NCBI RefSeq assembly: GCF_900167135.1
Contig: NZ_FUWZ01000001.1
Span: 2,156,336 to 2,220,335 of the forward strand
Source: Chitinophaga eiseniae
GTDB taxonomy: Bacteria > Bacteroidota > Bacteroidia > Chitinophagales > Chitinophagaceae
Direction of reading: 5' to 3'
DNA: 64,000 nt
Below the pieces are notes generated by a model. That model made no database searches. It was not told the origin of the DNA and saw nothing but the letters and a program-made list of their open reading frames with translations. A program made the position numbers and the translations under genes. This document shows positions 33,641-43,500 of the stretch, one piece after another. Position 1 is the first letter of the stretch. Each line of letters opens with the position of its first letter.

Positions 33641-36600
33641 CGTCATTAGTACAGGTGAGCGTCCTGACTATATACCGCTCTCGTTTAACCAGGAACGCCT
33701 GTGGTTCATTGATCAGCTCAGTGGAAGCGTGCAGTTTCATATGCCGGCGATCCTGAAGCTGAACGGACAACTGAATATCCCTGCGCTGGAACAGGCGTTA
33801 CGCGAGATTGTGAACAGACATGAAATATTACGTACCGTCGTAATGGTTGCAGACGGCCGGCCCTATCAGCACATCAAAGCGCCGGACAACTGGCGGCTGA
33901 CGGTCATAAACGGCGAGGTGAGTGATGAAGATATCAACAACTGGACCACTATGCCGTTTGATCTCTCCAAAGATGATATGCTACGCGGAATGCTGGTTTG
34001 TGCTCCCGCAGGAGAATATACCCTGGTGCTTACCCTGCATCATATTGCCGGTGATGGATGGTCTGCCGGAATATTAATCAACGAATTATCATCGTTATAT
34101 AACGCTATTGTTTCCGGTGCGGAAGCCGGTCTGGCGCCGTTGCCGGTACAATATGCGGATTATGCGGTGTGGCAACGTAATGTATTGACAGATGATGCGC
34201 TGGGGCACAAGCTGGCGTACTGGAAGCGGCAGTTGCAGGATACCTCGCTGTTGCAGGTGCCGGCCGATTTCCGGCGGTCTGCCGTTCAAAGCATTGATGG
34301 CGCCACTTTCCAATATGTACTGGATAAAACCTTGTCATCAAAAATAAAGCAGTTGTCAAATGATCAGGGTGTTTCACTGTTTATGACTTTGCAGGCAGCG
34401 TTTAAAGTATTATTATACCGGTATTGCGGACAAACAGACATTTGTGTAGGGTGCTCCGCCGCCGGCCGGCAGCAACAGGAGTTAGAAGGACTGATCGGAT
34501 TCTTCATCAATACACTGGCGCTTCGCAGTGATCTGTCAGGAGCGCCTGCCTTTACAACTTTTCTGCAGCAGGTGAAACAAACTACGCTGGAAGCCTTCGA
34601 ACACCAGGAGGTGCCTTTTGAAAAAGTGGTGGAAGCGGTAGTAAAGGAAAGGGATACCACCCGTAACCCTATCTTCCAGGTGCTGTTTGGCATGCCTAAT
34701 ATGCCGGCAGGACCGGCGCTTCATCTCAGAGAGCTGAGCCTGTCTGCTGCCCCGGTAGTGCGTAATACCACGCAGTTTGATATTAACTGGTCTGTGATGG
34801 AGGCCGCGGGAGAACTACATTTGAGTATAGAATATCGTAGCGATTTGTTTCTGCCGGATACTATCCGGCGTATGGTAATGTCCTATGAACTTTTGCTGGA
34901 AGCTATTGCAAACGATCCAGTGTCAGGTGTTGATGTGTTGCCGCTGTTGACGAAGGAGGAAGAATACCAACTGCTGCATGTCTTCAATGATACTGCGGCG
35001 CCTGTACCCCGTGCTGCCACAGTGGTGCATCTGTTGGAAGCGCAGGCACTGCGTAACCCGGATGGTACCGCGGTGATCTCTGCTACCGGAAAAGTTAGCT
35101 ATAGGGAGCTGAAGGAGGCGGCCGACAAGTTGGCCGCATTTTTACGGCATCAACACAATATAAAGCCGGGCATGCTGGTGCCACTGTGCTTTGAGCGGGG
35201 AAGTGATATGATCATGGCTATATGGGCCATTATGAAAGCAGGGGCTGCTTATGTTCCCGTGGACCCTGCATTTCCGGCAGAACGCATCCGGCATATACTG
35301 GAGGATACACGTGCGACCGTGATCGTATGCAGTGAAGAAGGAGCCGGTGTTTTGCCGGATGTTAATGTGGAGATTGTCATTACGTCACGGGTAGATACTG
35401 CCGGAGAAGTGCCGCTGACGAATTATCCCGGTAGTGAGGACCTTGCCTACATTATTTACACTTCCGGCAGTACGGGTATGCCCAAAGGTGTAATGATCAC
35501 GCACAACAACCTTTTGCATTATCTCTGTAATAACAAGACGGCTTATGTTGCTGAGGGAGGTACCGCTACAGGTAGTTTTATACACCTGTCCTATACTTTC
35601 GATGCAGCTGTAACCGCGCTCTTTATGCCGCTTATATCCGGGAAACCGGTAGTGATAAGTGCAGCCCCGCAGACGATGGTATTTGAAGATGAGTTGCTAT
35701 GGAAGTATGCGCCTTATGACTTTATTAAATTAACTCCGGCGCACCTGCCTTTGCTGGAAGAAGCTATGCAACGCCGTCAGTTGGCCTGCCCGGCGTCAAC
35801 GCTTGTAATAGGAGGGGAAGCGCTATTGCCCGGACATGTGGCTTTTCTGAACGGACTGCATGTAACGATTGTAAATGAGTATGGACCTACGGAAGCAACA
35901 GTAGGCTGTAACACTTATTCGTTCCGGCCGCAGGAAGGACAGGTCATCAATATAGGTAAACCTGTGGATAATATACAATTATATCTGCTGGATGCCCGTC
36001 ATCAGCTGGTGCCAGTTGGTGTGACCGGCGAAATATGCATCGGAGGTGCGGGGGTGGCCCAGGGATATCTTCGTCGCCCCGAACTCACTGCAGAGAGGTT
36101 CACGGATAATCCTTTTCACGGTGGAAAAATGTACCACACAGGTGATCTGGGCCGTTGGTTGCCCGATGGCAATATGGAATACCTTGGACGTATGGATGAC
36201 CAGGTAAAGATCCGCGGCTACCGCATAGAGCCAGCGGAAATAGCGCATGTGCTGCAGACATCTCCGCTGGTTAAACAAGCCATTGTCGTTACACAGGAGC
36301 AACAACTTATAGCTTATGTAGTGCCGGCGGGTGATTTCGATGATGACGGGATAATGACCTGGTTGAAACAATTTTTGCCAGGGTATATGATACCGGAACA
36401 TCTCATTCCGCTGGAAACCATTCCTCTCACCAACAATGGAAAGATAGACAGGAATGCACTGCCGAAAGCGGTTAGCATACAGGAAGCGGATACCTATGCG
36501 CCGCCTCAGACACCTTTGCAGTTGTCGCTCGCAGCGATATGGGAAAACCTGCTGGAGGTGGAACGGGTAGGGATATACGACAATTTCTTTAACCTGGGAG

Positions 36601-37577
36601 GGCATTCGCTGCTGACCATTAAGCTGATAGCAGGCATTCGCAAAACGCTGAAAAAGACAGTTACTATTACGGACGTTTTTGATCATCCCACCATTGCCGG
36701 TTTGTCTGCCTTACTGGAGAAACAGGCGGTAAATACTGCAACGGCGCACACCAGGCATTTGTTGCCCCTCAATCATAACAGGGAGGGCGCGCCTTTGTTT
36801 ATACTTCCCGGTTCTGGTGGTACGAGTGAAGGCTACGGAGAACTGGCCGCTGTACTGGATAAAAACTTTGCGGTGTATGGTTTGCAGATGACAGGGATTT
36901 ATGAAGATGAACAACTGTTGGAAAGCATGGAAAAGATCGCTGAACAACACATTTCCTGGATAAAGGAAGTACAACCTGTTGGACCCTACCGGTTTGTAGG
37001 GCATTCGTTCGGTTGTTTCGTTGCCTTTGAAATGATCCGTCAGTTGGAACTGAAGGGAGAGGAAGTGGCTTTTGCTGTTTTTCTGGATACACCACCAGAT
37101 GCAAGGAAGGATATACAGCAGCAGCATTTGAATGAACAGTTGTTATCCGGGCTGCAACAATTCCTGGAGGAGCATGAACTTATTACGGTGCCTTATCCCA
37201 ATTGGATCAACGAGCTGAGGGCAGCAACTGTTAATTGTTCACTGGTCGAAACAGTGACGAAGATGAAGGCGGCAGTCAGGGAGCATGTGCCTGATAACAG
37301 CGGTATGTTGTCACTGGCTTTCCGCGTACTGGACCTGGAATTGAACAGCGTCCGGATACCTTATACATTAAAAAGCAGTCTGACGGCTCCTTTGCTGGTC
37401 GTGGGGGCAGATGGCGGAACATATACTGCTGATAATATGCTTGGATGGAAACCATATGCGCCGGAACTAACACTGATGCAGTCGCCGGGCGATCATCATA
37501 CGCTGGTTAAATCACCTTATGTATCTGCCCTGGCGGAAAAAATACTTTCATATTGTCACCATCATAAAATAAAATAG
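30282..37577 (+). CDS. Two-module NRPS with TubC docking domain and terminal thioesterase
   Basis: 2431 aa. Residues 1-60 (TDTINLLKRANDSGIKIIYD then PALLKELKLNKPHLIDYF) form a TubC-like N-terminal docking domain, which receives the chain from the upstream NRPS. C-A-T / C-A-T-TE follow, with carrier serines at 1074 and 2109. The A domains read Ile and Asn. The type I thioesterase has GHSFGC with Ser2242, Asp2269 and His2405 as the probable triad and would release the peptide by hydrolysis or by cyclisation onto an upstream Ser, Thr or amine. There are no E domains. The gene lies 17 bases after the 7-module NRPS and 5 bases before the acylase gene, consistent with one operon. Confidence 0.95.
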   Translation: MTNISLTDTINLLKRANDSGIKIIYDEGELVVQMHRNSEVDPALLKELKLNKPHLIDYFQQHTKSNTDIPLTVHRPSGPVPLSFNQERLWFIDQMEGSVPYHINVLLRLQGILEKDKLTGALQEIVNRHEVLRTVIASTDGVPHQQLLERNKWTLDMADIPGIADDADRLKEYVKSSIEKPFDLSGDHMLRARLIVLAEEEYLLVLTLHHIAADGWSAGIIVEELIELYNAAVQNRMPQLRKLGIQYADYAMWQRGFLKEEMLERKLDYWKKKLADVATLQLPTDHPRPLQPGFRGREYHFDIDKAVTDQLKALSQQEGATLFMTLLAVFKVLLHRYTLQEDICVGSPIAGRSLRQLEGLIGFFVNTLALRTEVLPGMLFTTLLKNVKDTTLAAYDHQDVPLEKIVEAVVRERDVSVNPLFQVLFILQNTPPVPDIRLSGLRISPEPLESDTAKFDLTFLLQEEAGELHACIEYCTDLFEEATVERMGRHFRQLLYAVAAEPSATVAALPMLEDAEQQRLLFDFNATTAEYPSAATIPDLFRKQVALHPEAPAVVFGDTMLTYAALDERSDVLAGYLRNKGVATETLVPVCMHRAPDMIVILLAILKAGGAYAPIDPDYPDDRVRYILSDLGGPLLITVSDQSTRLASLLSGQEIVCIDTLADIPAAGDLTSVDVHAENLAYVMYTSGSTGRPKGVLVEHRNVTSLVCNANYISLTPADAILSAGSVSFDATTFEYWGMLLNGGRLVLSREHELLDVSVLKEELQGKGVNKMFFTTSWFNQLVDTDITLFSGLKVILTGGEKLSEKHVEKLQAAYPSITVSNIYGPTENTTFSLSYRINGNGLRAVTPIGLPLSNRTAYILDASQQPVPFGVTGELYVGGAGVARGYLNSPDLTCSRFLPSPFVEGERIYRTGDLARREADGHITFMGRTDDQVKIRGYRIEPGEIESVLQELAGVKQVLVTVRTYTGTGKQLVAYIVPAEDYSQEHIRASLRQRLPEYMQPSFIVELDGFPLNANGKVDKGLLPSPDAGTGSQRVYVAASGPLETLLVGVWEELLGIGRIGVHDNFFQLGGHSLLAMREAAVLRSRLQVEVPIRSLFQYPTIAELAAFINGLTRESGLPVISTGERPDYIPLSFNQERLWFIDQLSGSVQFHMPAILKLNGQLNIPALEQALREIVNRHEILRTVVMVADGRPYQHIKAPDNWRLTVINGEVSDEDINNWTTMPFDLSKDDMLRGMLVCAPAGEYTLVLTLHHIAGDGWSAGILINELSSLYNAIVSGAEAGLAPLPVQYADYAVWQRNVLTDDALGHKLAYWKRQLQDTSLLQVPADFRRSAVQSIDGATFQYVLDKTLSSKIKQLSNDQGVSLFMTLQAAFKVLLYRYCGQTDICVGCSAAGRQQQELEGLIGFFINTLALRSDLSGAPAFTTFLQQVKQTTLEAFEHQEVPFEKVVEAVVKERDTTRNPIFQVLFGMPNMPAGPALHLRELSLSAAPVVRNTTQFDINWSVMEAAGELHLSIEYRSDLFLPDTIRRMVMSYELLLEAIANDPVSGVDVLPLLTKEEEYQLLHVFNDTAAPVPRAATVVHLLEAQALRNPDGTAVISATGKVSYRELKEAADKLAAFLRHQHNIKPGMLVPLCFERGSDMIMAIWAIMKAGAAYVPVDPAFPAERIRHILEDTRATVIVCSEEGAGVLPDVNVEIVITSRVDTAGEVPLTNYPGSEDLAYIIYTSGSTGMPKGVMITHNNLLHYLCNNKTAYVAEGGTATGSFIHLSYTFDAAVTALFMPLISGKPVVISAAPQTMVFEDELLWKYAPYDFIKLTPAHLPLLEEAMQRRQLACPASTLVIGGEALLPGHVAFLNGLHVTIVNEYGPTEATVGCNTYSFRPQEGQVINIGKPVDNIQLYLLDARHQLVPVGVTGEICIGGAGVAQGYLRRPELTAERFTDNPFHGGKMYHTGDLGRWLPDGNMEYLGRMDDQVKIRGYRIEPAEIAHVLQTSPLVKQAIVVTQEQQLIAYVVPAGDFDDDGIMTWLKQFLPGYMIPEHLIPLETIPLTNNGKIDRNALPKAVSIQEADTYAPPQTPLQLSLAAIWENLLEVERVGIYDNFFNLGGHSLLTIKLIAGIRKTLKKTVTITDVFDHPTIAGLSALLEKQAVNTATAHTRHLLPLNHNREGAPLFILPGSGGTSEGYGELAAVLDKNFAVYGLQMTGIYEDEQLLESMEKIAEQHISWIKEVQPVGPYRFVGHSFGCFVAFEMIRQLELKGEEVAFAVFLDTPPDARKDIQQQHLNEQLLSGLQQFLEEHELITVPYPNWINELRAATVNCSLVETVTKMKAAVREHVPDNSGMLSLAFRVLDLELNSVRIPYTLKSSLTAPLLVVGADGGTYTADNMLGWKPYAPELTLMQSPGDHHTLVKSPYVSALAEKILSYCHHHKIK
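33641..37577 (+). other. Nonapeptide line module 9: C-A(Asn)-T-TE
   Basis: LCL-type C domain with HHIAGDG. The pocket D-A-T-K-V-G-E-V-G plus Lys differs from the asparagine code (DLTK-GEVG) only at position 236. The carrier is GGHSL (Ser2109). The thioesterase covers about residues 2155-2431. Confidence 0.8.
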
Positions 37578-37582
37578 CCGCT

Positions 37583-39652
37583 ATGAAATTTGTCCGATTA
37601 TCCCTTTGGCTGTCCCTGTGTTTGTATATGAATTTTGCCGGAGCTGGCGTCCCGGCCTATCACTCAAAAAAAGCAGATATCCTCTGGGATACCTATGGCG
37701 TGCCGCACATTTATGGGAAGAATATCAGCGCCATGTATTATGCGTTTGGATGGGCACAGATGCATAACCATGGTAATCTGCTGCTTCGTTTATATGGTAT
37801 TGCCCGTGGCCGTTCTGCTGAGTATTGGGGCGCTGAATTCGCATCCGCTGATAAAAAGATAAGGCTCTTTAAAGTACCGGAACTTGGTAAAGAGGCTTAT
37901 GCAAAGCAAGGGCATGAAATGAAAAAATACATTGATGCGTTTGCTGCTGGTATCAACGACTATGCAGCTGCCTATCCCCAGATGATTGCAGCGCCATTTA
38001 AAGAAGTACTGCCGGTTACGGGTGAAGACATAATGGCACATGCCGTCCGTGTTTTTTTTCTGGAATTCCTGGCGGCAGAAGACAATGCGGCACTCAATCC
38101 GATATTAACCCCCGGCTCCAACGCGTATGCTGTTGGCCGGTCCAGGTCAGCTTCCGGTAATGCTATGTTGCTGGCCAATCCGCATCTGCCATGGTTTGAT
38201 TTCTATACTTTTTTTGAAGCACATCTGCAGGCACCGGGGTTTCATGCCTATGGCGCTTCGCTGGTAGGCATGCCTGTATTGACGATTGCATTTAATGAAC
38301 ATCTTGGATGGACACATACTGTAAATACTATTGATGCAACAGACCGATATGCTTATACGCTTAAAGATAACGGTTATCAGGTAGACAGTGCCACCGTGCC
38401 TTTTAAGTATGACACGACGATTGTTCAGATACGACAGCCTGATTGTACGGTGAGATTTGATACAACGGTCCTTCAGTATGCGGGTGATGAACCGGTGCTG
38501 GGCGTAAAGAATAATAAAGCTTATACCATCAAAATAGCAGGACTGGATAGTGCCGGCTTCTTTTATGAATGGCACATGATGGCCAAAGCTGCTGATCGCC
38601 GTGAATTTGAGACAGCGTTGCGACGGATGCAGTTGCCGTTGTTCAATGTGATCTATGCAGATAGGGCCGGCAATATTGGATATTTTTTCGGTGGCAGCGT
38701 TCCGGTACGTTCCTCTGGCGATTGGGATTTCTGGCATGGCACGGTTGACGGCAGCCAGTCAAAGAACTACTGGAGCCAGACACATCGTTATAACGATATG
38801 CCAAAGTTATTTAACCCCCGTACCGGCTTCATACAAAATGCCAACGATCCCCCGTGGTATTGTACTTACCCGCCGGTATTGTCTCCTTCAGCTTATCCGT
38901 CGTACATGTCGCCCGTTAGTATGGCATTTCGTCCGCAGCGCGCTGTGAATATGATCAGAAATAACTTTTCTGTAACGTTTGATGACCTGGTGAAGTATAA
39001 GCTAAATACCGGCGTGGAGGTGGCAGACAGGTTTCTTGATGAACTGCTGGCTGCAATAGAAAAATTTCCTGATCCGGCAGCGCAGGCGGCAGCCGGTGTG
39101 CTGCGGAACTGGGACCGCACCACAGACAGCGCGAGCATCGGCGGAATTCTGTTTATCAACTGGTTTGCCAAACTGGATGATACCATGTTTAAATTACCCT
39201 GGGATCCGGCACATCCCACGGAAACGCCTGCTGGGCTGAAGGACTCGGCAACTGCAGTAAAGCTGTTATCAGTTGCTACCATGGAGATCTATAATATGTT
39301 CGGGTCGTTACAAGTGCCTTGGGGAGCGCTGTTCCGTTTTCGTGCAGGCGCATACGACTATCCCGCCAACGGAGGTCCCGGTAATTTCGGTATCTATCGT
39401 ACCATGGAATTTATGCCGGATACTGACGGTAGAATGCGGGCAGTGGCTGGCGATACTTATGTGGCTGCGGTGGAATTCGGGAGGAAAATTAAAGCCCGTG
39501 TGTTGCTCAGCTATGGTAATGCTTCTCAGCCTGGGAGCCGGCATATTGGAGACCAGTTGCAGTTGTTGTCGCGGAAACAGCTGCGCACGCCCTGGATAGA
39601 GCGGCGGGATATTATGCAACACCTGGAGAAAACGGAACGCCTCGGTCATTGA
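37583..39652 (+). CDS. Secreted penicillin-acylase-family (Ntn) amidohydrolase; probable peptide deacylase
   Basis: 689 aa. A hydrophobic N-terminus (MKFVRLSLWLSLCLYMNFAG) is a probable Sec signal, so it should act in the periplasm. The mature part opens with the family pattern ILWDTYGVPHIYG. Self-processing is expected at Gly178-Ser179 in TPGSNAYAVG, freeing the catalytic N-terminal Ser of the beta subunit. The conserved His follows 22 residues later (ANPHL instead of the usual NDPHL), and FIQNANDPPW holds the conserved Asn. The family includes penicillin, aculeacin and AHL acylases and PvdQ, which removes a fatty-acyl chain from pyoverdine precursors. It starts 5 bases after the thioesterase-containing NRPS, so removing or exchanging the acyl chain of that peptide is the natural guess; self-protection or quorum quenching are alternatives. 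Confidence 0.88.
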   Translation: MKFVRLSLWLSLCLYMNFAGAGVPAYHSKKADILWDTYGVPHIYGKNISAMYYAFGWAQMHNHGNLLLRLYGIARGRSAEYWGAEFASADKKIRLFKVPELGKEAYAKQGHEMKKYIDAFAAGINDYAAAYPQMIAAPFKEVLPVTGEDIMAHAVRVFFLEFLAAEDNAALNPILTPGSNAYAVGRSRSASGNAMLLANPHLPWFDFYTFFEAHLQAPGFHAYGASLVGMPVLTIAFNEHLGWTHTVNTIDATDRYAYTLKDNGYQVDSATVPFKYDTTIVQIRQPDCTVRFDTTVLQYAGDEPVLGVKNNKAYTIKIAGLDSAGFFYEWHMMAKAADRREFETALRRMQLPLFNVIYADRAGNIGYFFGGSVPVRSSGDWDFWHGTVDGSQSKNYWSQTHRYNDMPKLFNPRTGFIQNANDPPWYCTYPPVLSPSAYPSYMSPVSMAFRPQRAVNMIRNNFSVTFDDLVKYKLNTGVEVADRFLDELLAAIEKFPDPAAQAAAGVLRNWDRTTDSASIGGILFINWFAKLDDTMFKLPWDPAHPTETPAGLKDSATAVKLLSVATMEIYNMFGSLQVPWGALFRFRAGAYDYPANGGPGNFGIYRTMEFMPDTDGRMRAVAGDTYVAAVEFGRKIKARVLLSYGNASQPGSRHIGDQLQLLSRKQLRTPWIERRDIMQHLEKTERLGH

Positions 39653-39658
39653 CCGGGG
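39640..39658 (+). terminator. Weak candidate terminator hairpin at the end of the acylase gene
   Basis: CCTCGGTC at 39640-39647 pairs with GACCGGGG at 39651-39658 across a 3-base loop, with one T-G pair and the stop codon TGA at 39650-39652 inside the structure. It is GC-rich but lacks a clear T-run (CTGGTTTAAT follows), so intrinsic termination is uncertain. Confidence 0.35.
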
Positions 39659-40558
39659 CTGGTTTAATATTACGTGAGGCAGTGATGGTTTTACAACTGC
39701 AAATTTGGCGCAGTAGACTTCGCAAAAGCGTATATGGTATAGGGTTACATAGAGAAATACAGGAGGCGCTTATAAAAACTTCCGTGTTTTGCTGCCGGAA
39801 ATAAATCATTTGCACAAAATAAATGTTCGCTTATACGGATATAACCATGCTGTTATGAAAAATCGTTTTCCATCCTGATATCATGGCTGGTGAGTCGGTA
39901 AATTACTCCGGAATCTCCTTCCGTGAGTCCAATTTTTTTTGTCTAGTTATGAAATTTATTTACCTTCATACCGCGATTTTAGTTCAAGACTAAAAGCATG
40001 TTAGTGCCAATTCCAAAACCCGATTAAATTAGTATTAAAAACTGCGGAACCTTGTTTTAAAAGCCTTTGGCTTGTGAGAAACTCTATCATTAAACCTTGA
40101 TTTTTTTGCCGATGACCTTTTAGTTGGATTAAAAAGTCATGTGTGTTAGCAAAGGGAACAGCAGGCTAGTCGTGATCTTTTTATTGCAGATGCAGTAAAA
40201 GGATTGTTATGCATTGATTTTAGGATATCATACACCAGATACCGACACCTTGTGTGATGGCGCGCCTTTCTGTGCCTATAACAGGCTAACAGTGAATTTT
40301 TTGCTATTTATAAATACCCTAAGGACATGAATTCAAAATTACTATCCGGGACTTGTTTGTCCTGCCCATTCGTCTGACATGTCAGCGGCACAACGATTAC
40401 CATCTCAATAAAAATATTCATTGACAACGTAATACGATTACCCGCGCAGACATTTTATTGCCTTTAACCTATGCCAACCGCTGTAGTCTGTTGGACAAGG
40501 ATTCCTATTGCCTGTTGTAACAGACAATGCCATGCTTGATTTATTTCCTCATTAAATA
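39659..40558. other. 900-base non-coding stretch between the two NRPS units; probable promoter and leader
   Basis: No reading frame here looks like a gene. The DNA is AT-richer than its neighbours. Its length, together with the candidate hairpin at the acylase end, implies that the reductase-ended NRPS has its own promoter and is not co-transcribed with the nonapeptide line. The only clear structure is the inverted repeat at 40486-40525. I could not fix a -33/-7 promoter. Confidence 0.5.
40486..40525. promoter_or_regulatory. Inverted repeat upstream of the 5-module NRPS start
   Basis: GTCTGTT at 40486-40492 and its exact reverse complement AACAGAC at 40519-40525 are separated by 26 bases and end 33 bases before the ATG. 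A CTGTTG direct repeat (40488 and 40512) is included. It could be an operator or a leader-RNA stem. The coding start has no good Shine-Dalgarno sequence, which is common in Bacteroidota. Function is inference. Confidence 0.3.
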
Positions 40559-43500
40559 ATGACCATGCCACTCCATGTAACACCGCTTCATCCTGCTCAG
40601 CGGGATATCCTGATGGATTTGTTGATCAATGCAGAAAACTCGACCTACAATGTTGGAGGTGTAACCCGTCTCACCGGCCCGCTTCACAAAGAGACATTCA
40701 TCGCTGCCGCCGAAACGTTGCCGGTTGTATTCGACGTATTCCGGATGAGGTTCGACCTCGGCGAACAGGCGCCACAAGCCTACCTGGACGATACTTTTAA
40801 CAGGCAGGAAGTCATATGTATGGATTTCACGGGAGCGTCGCCAGCGGCCGTAGAAAAATGGATACGGGAACGGCTGGAAATACCTTTTGTCCTGCAAAAG
40901 GAGAACGCGCTTTGCGAACAGTACCTGCTATCCATATCACCGGAAGAACACTATTATTTCAGTAAATATCATCACCTGATCAATGACGGGTATGGTCTGG
41001 CCGCCACCTACCAATACGTGGCCCGTAAATACCAGTCTCTGTTACAGGGCACAACGTTGGAGTGGTCGCCGGTATCCTATGTGGCTGCTGCCGGTGAAGC
41101 CCTTGCTTACCAGCAGTCGCCGGCATACCAGGAAGACGCTGCCTACTGGAGAGAGAAGATCGATAAAAAACCGGCGCAACTGCTGGAACGCAGATACGCA
41201 AATACCAACACGCATCCGCGGCAATGCCGGACTTTCGTGCTGGAATTTACCGCTGCGGAAAAAGCTGCGCTGGTGGACCTGCAACAAACTACCCAGGCGA
41301 ACCTGCTTCGCCTGACACTGGCAGCGCTCACCATCTACTTCGCCAGGACCACCGAACATGCGGCCTTTGCGTTCGGCACGCCGGTGCATAGAAGAAGAGA
41401 CACATCATTGCAGCAGATCGCCGGTATGTTTTCCGGTATCACACCGTTTCAGGCAATATATCAGCAAAACGATACGGTCGCTGCACTGCTGGAGAATATG
41501 GCGATTACCAGGAAAAATGATAACCGCCATCAGCAATATCAGGTGGCAGACCTGAGCCGTTCGCTGAAACTTAACGGTACCACGGAACAACTCGTGGATA
41601 TTCTGGTAAACCACGCTAACCTCAATTTTAACTTCGACTTCGGAGAGAATATACAGGCGGTTACCACGGAACTCACCAGTGAGATCACACGGTATCCGCT
41701 GGAGCTGCTCTGGCGCGACTATGGAGAGGGACAACCGCTGGAACTAAAAACAGATTACTACCCGTCGTATTTCACGGAAACGGACATACGTTTATTTGTG
41801 AAACGATTATTGCATATCATACAGCAATTCAAAACCGGATGGCAACAAACGCTGGAGGAAATCAGCATCCTGCCGGAGGAAGAACAAACGCTACTGGCGT
41901 CTTTTAATAATAATAAGATAGACGTTGATCCCTATCCATATATCCATGCGCTCATAGAAGAACAGGTAAAAATCCAGCCAACAGCGGAAGCTGTGCTGTT
42001 TGAAGACCAAACGCTCACTTACCGGCAGCTGGATGAAAAAGCCAACCAGCTGGCGCATTATCTGCGCGAAAAAGGCGTACGGGAAGGCACGTTCGTTCCC
42101 GTGTGTATGGAACGTTCTGCCGAAATGGTGCTGGGCATACTGGCTGTGCTGAAAGCCGGCGGCGCTTATGTGCCGGTAGATCCTGCTTATCCGCAACACC
42201 GCATCACCTTCATGCTGCAGGATACCCGGGCGGCTATCGTGCTCAGCAACCTGCCGCCGGAACAATATACGACTGCGACAATCGTTGATATCCGCCAGCT
42301 GGCGGACGTCATCGGAGCGTACCCTGTAACACCGCCGGAAACGGCCTTACAACCGCAACATCCCGCTTATGTGATCTATACGTCCGGTTCCACGGGCAAC
42401 CCGAAAGGCGTCACCATCACGCATCAGAGCCTCGTGGCGTCCACACAGGCAAGAATAGCCTGTTATGGTAATACCGGCACAGCGCTGCTGGTGCCGTCTT
42501 TCTCTTTCGATTCTTCTGTAGCGGTGATATTCGGTACACTCTGCTCCGGCGGCAGCCTGATCGTATGCCGCGAAGAAACACTGAAAGACGCAGAGACTGT
42601 AAAACAACTGCTCACCCGTACGGATATGGTCCTGTGCGTACCTTCCTACTACCGGTTTCTCCTGGAAGAAGGGCTGCTGCAGGAAGCAGCGCTGACAACC
42701 GTTATCCTGGCAGGGGAGGCGCTGGAGGTAACACTGGCCCATCGTCATTTCAGAGAAGTGAAAAAAGCCACGCTGTATAACGAATACGGCCCTACGGAAT
42801 GTACGGTATGGTCATCGGTGGCGCAAATACAACCAGGTGACAAACAGATCACCATCGGAAAGCCGGTGGCAAATATGGAGGTCCATATACTGGATGCACA
42901 GCAACGGACGCTGCCGGTAGGCGTGACCGGGGAGTTGTATATCAGCGGCCCCCAGGTGGCCAATGGTTACCTGCACCTGCCCGCTATGACGGCAGAGAAA
43001 TTTATCACAGACGCAGCAGGTAACCGGCTGTATAAAACCGGGGATACCGGCCGCTGGCTGCCGGATGGCAATATAGAATACCTGGGCCGTATAGACGATC
43101 AGGTGAAGATCCGCGGTTACCGTATCGAATTAGGCGAGATAGGCCATGCATTACAGGAGTGCGAAGGGGTGAAACACGCGGTGGTAGTGGCGTGGACAGA
43201 TGAACGTAACAACAAGCGCCTCGTCGGCTACGTGACCACAGGCGCGGGCTACGATAAGATGGCTGTATTAAACCGGCTAAAAGAAAAGCTGCCGGAATAT
43301 ATGGTGCCGTCGGTACTTGTGGAACTGGCGCAGCTGCCGTTGTCCGTCAATGGTAAGGTGGACAAAAAGGCGCTACCGGCCCCGGAAGCAGCCGATCTTC
43401 AACTTCAGGAATATGTGGCGCCGCGTAATGAAACGGAACGGCAACTGGCCGCTATCTGGCAGGAACTGCTGGCCCTGCAACAGGTAGGGATATACGACAA

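Noticed and set aside
39612..39815. Small reverse-strand frame after the acylase gene
   Set aside because: No recognisable family, overlaps the acylase 3' end and has no ribosome-binding support.
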